Shown here in pieces: positions 57,684 through 64,000 of a stretch of 64,000 bases of DNA; position 1 is the first letter of the stretch, and each line of letters starts with the position of its first letter. The position numbers and the translations under genes are program-made. The DNA is from Apoda limacodes. Its lineage: Eukaryota > Arthropoda > Insecta > Lepidoptera > Limacodidae. Under the pieces are notes generated by a model, which saw nothing but the letters and a program-made list of their open reading frames with translations, was not told where the DNA came from and did not search any database. Location of the stretch: the NCBI GenBank assembly GCA_946406115.1, contig OX291547.1, positions 8,313,001-8,377,000 of the forward strand, given 5' to 3'.

Positions 57684-59359
57684 ATTTTTATTTTTTGCTT
57701 TTGACTCACGCATTGCTTTTTATTCTCGTACACTAAAAACATCCATACTTGTTACAAAATTTTATATAATCATCAACATAAAAGGCGCGTTTCACCAGTT
57801 CATAATTAAAATAAATATTTTTTTTTTCTCCAAATGTTTATGTTTTATATCCACTTCATTAATATAGGACCTCAGGACCGTACTCTTTCGAATAAAAAAA
57901 AGAATTTTTGAAATCAGTATACAATTGACGGAGAAATCGGTGGACATACATAAAAAAAATATACCCGTCAAACATAAAAGCTCCTCCTTTTTTGAAGTCA
58001 GTTAAAAATTAATTAGCAGCAGTTCATGTTTTAGGAGTAAAAAAGTATCACGGGATAGGGGAAAGGGGGAGAAAGTGGAAGAGGGGGAAAAGGAAGAGAG
58101 AGTTAAGTTTGCGGGTTCAGCTTGTTTAAAATATTTTACAGGAGAACATAAAACCACTATAGATTTTTGTCGTAGACAGAGACAGAGAATAATTAATGGA
58201 TTATTCACACATATCATGAACATTTTTTAAATTCAAAGCCATTTGTTAGATATTAATTGAATTTCAATTAAAATCAGAATTAAAAAGATATTATTTTTTT
58301 GTTCAGTTCTACAATATCAAACATATCCTATACTTTTTTTTTATAAAATTACACATTCAAGTTCATTTTAGCCTAAGCATTATATGATTAATTCTATAAT
58401 TTACACACTGAAACATACAAGGGGGTTAACTTTTGACTACAATCTCAATTCCATTAGTACGACACCTTAAATCATCAAGTATAAGTTTAATTTTAATTAT
58501 TTAATTTAAAATTTAATTCCATAACTTAATTAAAATGTAAAACGGCTGTTTTAAATACTTACATTGCAATCATTATTGATTATTAGCACCTCAGGCGTGG
58601 CTCACGTTTAGGTATGAATGCGTGCGTACGTGCGAACTTGCTGCCGGTCTGCGGCACCCAAATTCAGTGTGTGGCACACACTTGCCGAGATAAGTATATT
58701 TTTCTAAGCGATTGTACTAAGGCCGCGCTCTCTATCGCCGTCAGCTCGCAACCCTATTTACACAAGCGCGCCTGCCGCGTGATGTTATTGTCACGGGCGG
58801 TTTAGTGTATTTTCGCGGTTATCTAATGCGCATAGGAAATAAATTGGCTTGCACTGAATGAAATGATTTTTCGTACATTTCTGTAGATGTTTACGCGTTT
58901 TTAATAGGAGTTCACAAGAGTGAGACTTCTGTACTTTTACTTACTATAGTCTTAATAATACTATTTGATTTTGTAGCACAAAAGATGTTATAAATAGAGT
59001 TTTAGAAAGGATTTTAATTGAAATTGAGCGTCGAAAGTTACCCCGATGGTTTTACAGAATGACAAATTGATATGTACTAACACACAAAAAAAGAAATGTA
59101 CGTATAAATAAAAACCATACACATTTGTTACACCAATCTGAATCAATTTCAAAGGCACTGCTTTTTTATTACAGGGTTATCAATTTACATGAAAATCTAA
59201 AAAAAATACAGTGCGTTCATCATAAGATCCGTAAAAAGAATTTGGCAAGCTTGATTATGGTGTTGCCAGTAATAAAAATACATTCTAAGGATGAGGTTAT
59301 GTCAAAAAATCACATTACATTTAACTCTACGTTGAAATGTATATAATTTTCCCCTCGAC
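57684..59359. other. Non-coding stretch with a GC-rich patch
   Basis: No gene supported. 58590-58805 is CpG-rich ('gcgtgcgtacgtgcgaactt' and 'acaagcgcgcctgccgcgtg'), possibly regulatory. No start or splice evidence. Confidence 0.4.
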
Positions 59360-59676
59360 AGTTTTTAAAGTGTGGGGCGCTCCCCTATATGGGCGTGACG
59401 ACATCTAAAAGGGAGCGCGGGCACTTTCTTCTATTGAAACTAGAACTGGAAATCATATCAAAAACATGCTCCGTCACATTGACTCTTTTTATAACTAGTG
59501 TGTGAAAACATTTTCTTTAAATAAAACACCAAAAAAATTTGACTTCATTACCATTTCTGTATTTTACAATTGCGTGGCGAGACCACTTGCTGCCATTTGC
59601 TGCGCCAAGGGGGGCGTGAGCATTTTCATTTTTAGCAGTAGGGGGGCGTGATAAAAAATAACTTTGGGAATCCCTG
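59360..59676 (-). mobile_element. hAT-like MITE, decayed
   Basis: On the minus strand it begins 'cagggattcccaaagttatt'. The left end reads 'cagtttttaaagtgtggggc' + 'gctcccc'. Both ends are CAG and G-rich blocks face inward ('ggggggcgtg', 'gggcgctccc'), which is the layout of a common insect hAT MITE. The flanking octamers do not match, so the ends are uncertain. Confidence 0.5.
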
Positions 59677-59873
59677 CGATAGAGGTATAGGCCTCTCTTT
59701 GGTAAAAAGAGACAGGCCACCGTCCACCACGCTGGCCTAGTGCTTGATTAGCGGAAGTTAACGAGCTAGTTGCCAATAGTCCACCAGGGACTTGGCTAAA
59801 AAACTACCTTCATACAACAACTATCAGGACTGATGGTTTAACGTGCCCTCCGGAACAGGGAGGAGCTTTGAGA

Positions 59874-59955
59874 AATATACCATGAGGCGGTCAATCATTC
59901 AATGAAAGACTATCAATATACCATGAGGCGGTCAATCATTCAATGAAAGACTATC
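59874..59955 (+). repeat. 41-bp tandem repeat, two exact copies
   Basis: Unit 'aatataccatgaggcggtca' ... 'caatgaaagactatc' at 59874 and 59915. Confidence 0.95.
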
Positions 59956-60111
59956 CTCGATGTTTGTATCTTCGCATATCGTTTCTGATACAAACATAAC
60001 TGGAAGAGTCCCTACAACAGTTTGGTTTGTAAACGTCAAATTAAATCAGAGCTAATGGAGATCCCTTATTTAATTTGGTAAAATTTAAAGCATCCAAATT
60101 CAGAATGAATC

Positions 60112-60117
60112 TTTATT
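60112..60117 (-). terminator. Poly(A) signal for the polyglutamine gene
   Basis: AATAAA on the minus strand about 430 nt after the stop codon at 60545. Confidence 0.45.
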
Positions 60118-60544
60118 TATAGTGATTATGATGAACGGTCTGTACATACAAATTCATTACACTCAGCAGTCACAAAGATAAGCACAGAGTTCTATGACAC
60201 ACAACTAAAATACAAATGAACTCGTATAATCATTTTAAGACTATGAACTACATATCCATCTACTACTACTACTACTAATAATAATATAATTGGTGTAAAT
60301 ACGATTAAATCTATACTTATAAATAACTGTTATACGTTACTTTCAGCCAATACTGATAAGGTGATATCTAACTAACCTCAATTAATTTATTGCCAAAATG
60401 TACGCTTTGTTAACTTATACAAAGATTCGATTGTCCGCAAGAACCACTACAGCTAAAGTGGTTCTGAGATCTCTCAGGTTACGTAAATAGGTCTACATTA
60501 TCTGTATTTGTTGCTGCCTCAACCGAGGTTGTAATACCCGGTTG

Positions 60545-60935
60545 TCAATGTCTGTACCAAGCACCTTGAACACGAGTTTGAAAGTGTGATACAGGTGTAA
60601 CAATGTAAGCTTGCTGTGGTTGTTGTACAACAGCTAAAGGTATAACTTGTTGAGTCATTTCAACCTGTTGACCTCCTTCTTCAGATACTCCTAATGGTTG
60701 AACACAATGTTGTTGAGTCACTTGTTGTACACCACCAACTTGTTGGGTCAATACTTGTTGGTGTTGGCTGACCTGTGGCACTAACATTTGTTGCTGCAGC
60801 GTCTGTTGCTGCGGTTGTTGTTGGTGAATAACAACGTGTGGTCCTTGGTTTTGCATTTGTTGGTGCTGTTGTACTTGGACTTGTACTTGTTGTTGATGCT
60901 GCTGTTGCTGTTGTTGCTGTTGCTGCTGCTGTTGT

Positions 60936-60997
<62 letters not shown>

Positions 60998-61810
60998 TTG
61001 GTGTTGCTGTTGCTGCACTTGCTGCTCTCTCTCCTGCTCCTCTTTCTTCTTAGCCTCCAAAGCTGCCTTCTTTGCTTCTGCCTTCTCTTTCTCTTGTTGC
61101 AATCTAATGGGATCTTTGTTCTTATCATATGACATGCATTTACCACTACGGAATGGCACCATGTCCTTTGGAAGCTCTTGCTTTTTAGTTGCAAATTTAA
61201 CATGAGGAAACTGATCCTTCATGAACGCGCGGAAAGTAGAATAACCCATTAATTTTACACCAGGTTCCAAGATTTCTCCATATTCTTTGTAAGCTTCAAA
61301 CAAATGTTTCCTCGAGTCACCTTGGATTATAATGGTCTTACTGGCTTTTTTTCCTTCGCCCGAAGGTTGAATATCTTTAGGTGAGCTTGCATGTTGTTTC
61401 AAATATTCCTTTAGGAAGTTAGTAGCATGTTTATATATATCAAGTGTAAACGTATTATATGGTTTCTTACCTACATTTCCATGTATCCGTGGTGCTACTC
61501 CGTGTGTCATAACATGCTGCCTGATACGCTTAAGCTGATAGTGTGTAACATTCTCAAGGTATAAAAAAGCTTCTAAGCAAACCTTACGTCCCTGATACAC
61601 ATAGCAAGCACGTAGTCTCCTTCTGACTTTGTGGCGAGATGTCTCAGCAGGGTTAGCCAAACTTGCCATGGTAATTCCCATCAAATACATATCGTGTTCA
61701 CTTTTTGTTAATTCGGCAATGTTGAGCCGGTGACGGTACACGGCTTCAGGATTAAGCCCTCGATAGCAGTTATCTTTGCAGTCACATCCTCTCATTAACC
61801 TATCCTTGAC
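60545..61810 (-). CDS. Terminal exon of a host gene: conserved Cys-containing domain plus polyglutamine tract
   Basis: From the first ATG in the exon (61795) it encodes 416 aa. The reading frame is open further to a good 3' splice site ('caattccag' before 61810), adding VKDRL, so an upstream exon is likely. Residues 4-10 'CDCKDNC', 'RHRLNIAELTKSEHDMYLMG' (21-40), 'YQGRKVCLEAFLYLENV' and 'RIHGNVGKKPYNTF' form a conserved-looking domain. It recalls a metazoan family of unknown function in which 'VC...Fl.l' and 'R.HgN.gr.P.n' blocks occur. Residues about 230-262 are a charged helix. His265 and His300 bracket 34 uninterrupted Gln (mixed CAG and CAA), followed by a Q/V-rich tail. Composition suggests a nuclear co-regulator; the function is not known. 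No frameshifts. Confidence 0.75.
60899..61000 (-). repeat. CAG/CAA repeat coding for 34 glutamines
   Basis: 102 bp of ctg/ttg triplets on the + strand without interruption. The mixture of the two codons makes it less prone to slippage than pure CAG. It causes long spurious Leu and Val/Ala-rich frames on the opposite strand. Confidence 0.95.
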
Positions 61811-61812
61811 CT

Positions 61813-63559
61813 GGAATTGAATACAATAATCAATTATTCCCTAAGTTTAATTTTCTACAGGAATAGTATCTTACAGTAAGATTAAAGTTCAGAATTTAAA
61901 CAAAATGATTCCAAACTAGTTAAAGAATGTATGATAATTCTGGCAGTCGCTACTGTGAATGTGCACAAGGTAGGTAGTAACTGGCACCATGACTGCCCAA
62001 CTAGCACACTAGTGGAAATAGCAGCCTATTTTGCAACTTTTAGCTGTACAGAAGCACTTTAGGGGTTCAGAAAGTCGTTTTAAGTTCTACTATTGCTTCC
62101 ATAACTGCCCATAGCTGTTAATATCACTAACGGTAGCAGAAACTGTACCAAATGCCACTCAAGGCTTTATAAGAGTTCATTTTACAACCAATTTGCCTTA
62201 TATAGCTTTAAAAGAGAGTTAAACTTAGTTTCAAAGTAGTAAAACATGTATGTTGACACTTAAAGCTGCTAAAAGGCTTCTGTTGCCGCTGCTGTACGCT
62301 TGAGAACTGCATAAAGACTTTAATTGCAGACTTTTTAACGGAACTGTACTAAAGATATATTTATCACTGTTCTGTCACTGAAAGTTTTATTGCAGAAGTG
62401 ATTTGTACTTTTGCGCAGACTTAAGTAGCAATTTGATCGACTGTTTTACTAATAGCGACATTAAGGCTTCACAATAGAAGCAGGAGCGTAATGGACATTG
62501 CCAACTCATTTGGATACATTCTGCTATTTTTATCGGAGAAATCACATTTTATAAAATATTTGAGCCAGTTTAAAAAAAATATGGATCTGAAATAGTAACA
62601 TAGTGTTCCACAATTGAAAGAGCGAAAAAAATAGAAGCAGCTAAAAACGATCATCGTATTTTAGGGTTTTCAACGAGTTCTACGGATCTCTAAACAAATA
62701 ACCATTAGTGTGGTTCGATACCTGCAATAATCACGAAATAAAAGTAATTATGAAGACTTGAACTGTATTAGTGGTAAAGGTATTACTTGGACCTTCAGAA
62801 GAGTGAAACTGAACGCTTTGACGCGCAGAGAGGAAGTATTAAGGTTGAAGTTGCAAGTTAAAGCTGCATCTCATAGACGCCATGTTTACAAGACAATTAT
62901 TTATCATTACTTGAGAAATTTATAGGTTTTTATCACAATTGGTAGTAAAATATCACTAAATATAGAACCAGCAACTTACTAAATACAAATGTAGTCAAGT
63001 GTGTAATTTCAATATTGTGTAGGTATGTGATATAAAATTATTTATTTAATAATATTTTACATATTTTAGGATATTCTGGGGTAATTATTGAGGCACGTTA
63101 AAAATACGCCAATAATATTAACTTTATGCACTATGAACTGATCTGCGTTTTTAGCCACTTGCATCTAATACAAAATACAGCTCAAAACACTTATCTCCAT
63201 TTTACTTATTATTTATTTGTATTCAGTAATGTCTGACTCAGGAACAACAGATGTATTTAATAAATAAAAGGGACAAGGTGAATGATCAGTGATCCTTTAT
63301 TCGTTCAGTTAAAACTTTCATTCATTTAATAAGTACCACAAGAGCTTCACTGTGGTGTTAATTATTTGTTGCAACTCCTGTAGCGCTTTTATGTCACTAT
63401 TATGAAGTTCCAATGGAGCTGTAGATTGCTAAAAGTTGTGGCCCTTTGGTTGCAAAGCGGCTGCATAAGGTCTGCATCTGCAGTGCATGCTCTGGCGCTT
63501 GAGCTTGGCGCCTTTGGGAATAATTAGCTCCAAAGCTGTTAAGCAACTGGTTTGTGCTA
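61813..63559. other. Non-coding stretch, likely intron of the polyglutamine gene
   Basis: Lies directly upstream of the 3' splice site at 61811-61812. No upstream exon could be recognised, and no other gene is supported. Confidence 0.45.
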
Positions 63560-63650
63560 GTTGGGTGATGAGCTTAAAAGGACCGAGATAAATGGTGCGC
63601 CATAGAGGAGGCTTATGTCCAGCAGTGGGCCAATATGAGTTGATATGATG
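63560..63650 (+). repeat. LINE 3' end remnant (RTE-like)
   Basis: 'aggaggcttatgtccagcag' + 'tgggccaatatgagttgata' + 'tgatgat' is a mildly changed form of the common lepidopteran LINE terminus. The frame at 63429-63662 is its complement. Confidence 0.75.
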
Positions 63651-64000
63651 ATAAACTGGCACACAAGTTTAAAGACGAAAAGGCCTCTCACTTGAACGCA
63701 TAATAGAATTGTCTTGTATAGAACTTAATAATTATATTATAGTTGTGTGTATCGCCCCCCCCTCTGCAAATTATAATTCTTTTGAGCGTGTAATGGAACA
63801 AGTTCTAATTCATTCTAAAAATTCAGTTATTGTTTCTGGTTACTTTTAGTGAGTTTCCCAAAATGAGATAGATTTATTAACTTATTTACAAGGTTTGACT
63901 AAATTATTTGTTTCTGAAACTAACTAGAATCACATCGATTTTCATGTTTAAGATATATTTTTTTGTAATGTTGAGTAAAGGATAACCTAATAATAGGATA
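63651..64000. other. Non-coding stretch
   Basis: AT-rich. Nothing recognised. Confidence 0.5.

Noticed and set aside
59351..59684. 8-bp duplication for the hAT-like MITE at 59360-59676
   Set aside because: The octamers next to the proposed ends do not match, so the boundaries are uncertain.
60788..61132. Leucine-rich 114-codon frame and a Val/Ala-rich 71-codon frame on the + strand
   Set aside because: They are complements of the glutamine-coding CAG/CAA repeat on the minus strand.
60781..61203. 140-codon Asn/Ser-rich frame on the minus strand
   Set aside because: A shifted frame of the same polyglutamine exon.

Overview
The window looks like nuclear DNA of a moth or butterfly (Lepidoptera). 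It is AT-rich and poor in genes. It is packed with short interspersed repeats of types common in lepidopteran genomes: tRNA-headed SINEs, LINE 3' ends reading like 'cccagcagtggga...ctgatgatga', a repeat starting 'ggccaagtgcgagtcggactcgcgca' and ending in a 'gggttccgt / acggaaccct' hairpin, and hAT- and Harbinger-type MITEs. The species cannot be read from the sequence.

The centre (36029-49009, 12,981 bp) is a complete Polinton/Maverick, a virus-like DNA transposon related to adintoviruses. It has long terminal inverted repeats that begin AGTAGAGGGG, and a perfect 6-bp target duplication, GATAGT, on both sides. It carries an uninterrupted core set: protein-primed family B DNA polymerase, A32/FtsK-like packaging ATPase, retrovirus-type integrase with a C-terminal chromodomain, double-jelly-roll major capsid protein, penton-like minor capsid protein, and adenovirus-type cysteine protease. 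It also has three accessory proteins, plus one nuclear-looking gene that lies inside the terminal repeat and is therefore present twice. All internal genes read on the minus strand. The polymerase and the repeat gene each have a short spliced first exon. Six genes, from the 109-aa protein to the capsid protein, are packed with gaps or overlaps of 1-19 nt behind a single visible TATA box, like a viral late unit. The left copy of the repeat gene has lost its C-terminus to a 4-nt deletion; everything else looks intact.

Left flank (1-36022): no convincing host gene. It holds MITEs (two with perfect 8-bp duplications at 11157-11445 and 24915-25199, one with a TAA duplication at 28375-28755), SINEs, fold-back elements, broken LINEs (20560-20885, 23578-24906, 27140-27480) and many copies of two repeat families, called A and R here.

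Right flank (49016-64000): a family R copy, a decayed LINE reverse transcriptase with a YADD motif (50530-52306), more MITEs, and one likely host exon on the minus strand (60545-61810). That exon encodes a cysteine-bearing conserved domain followed by 34 uninterrupted glutamines; its upstream exons were not found.
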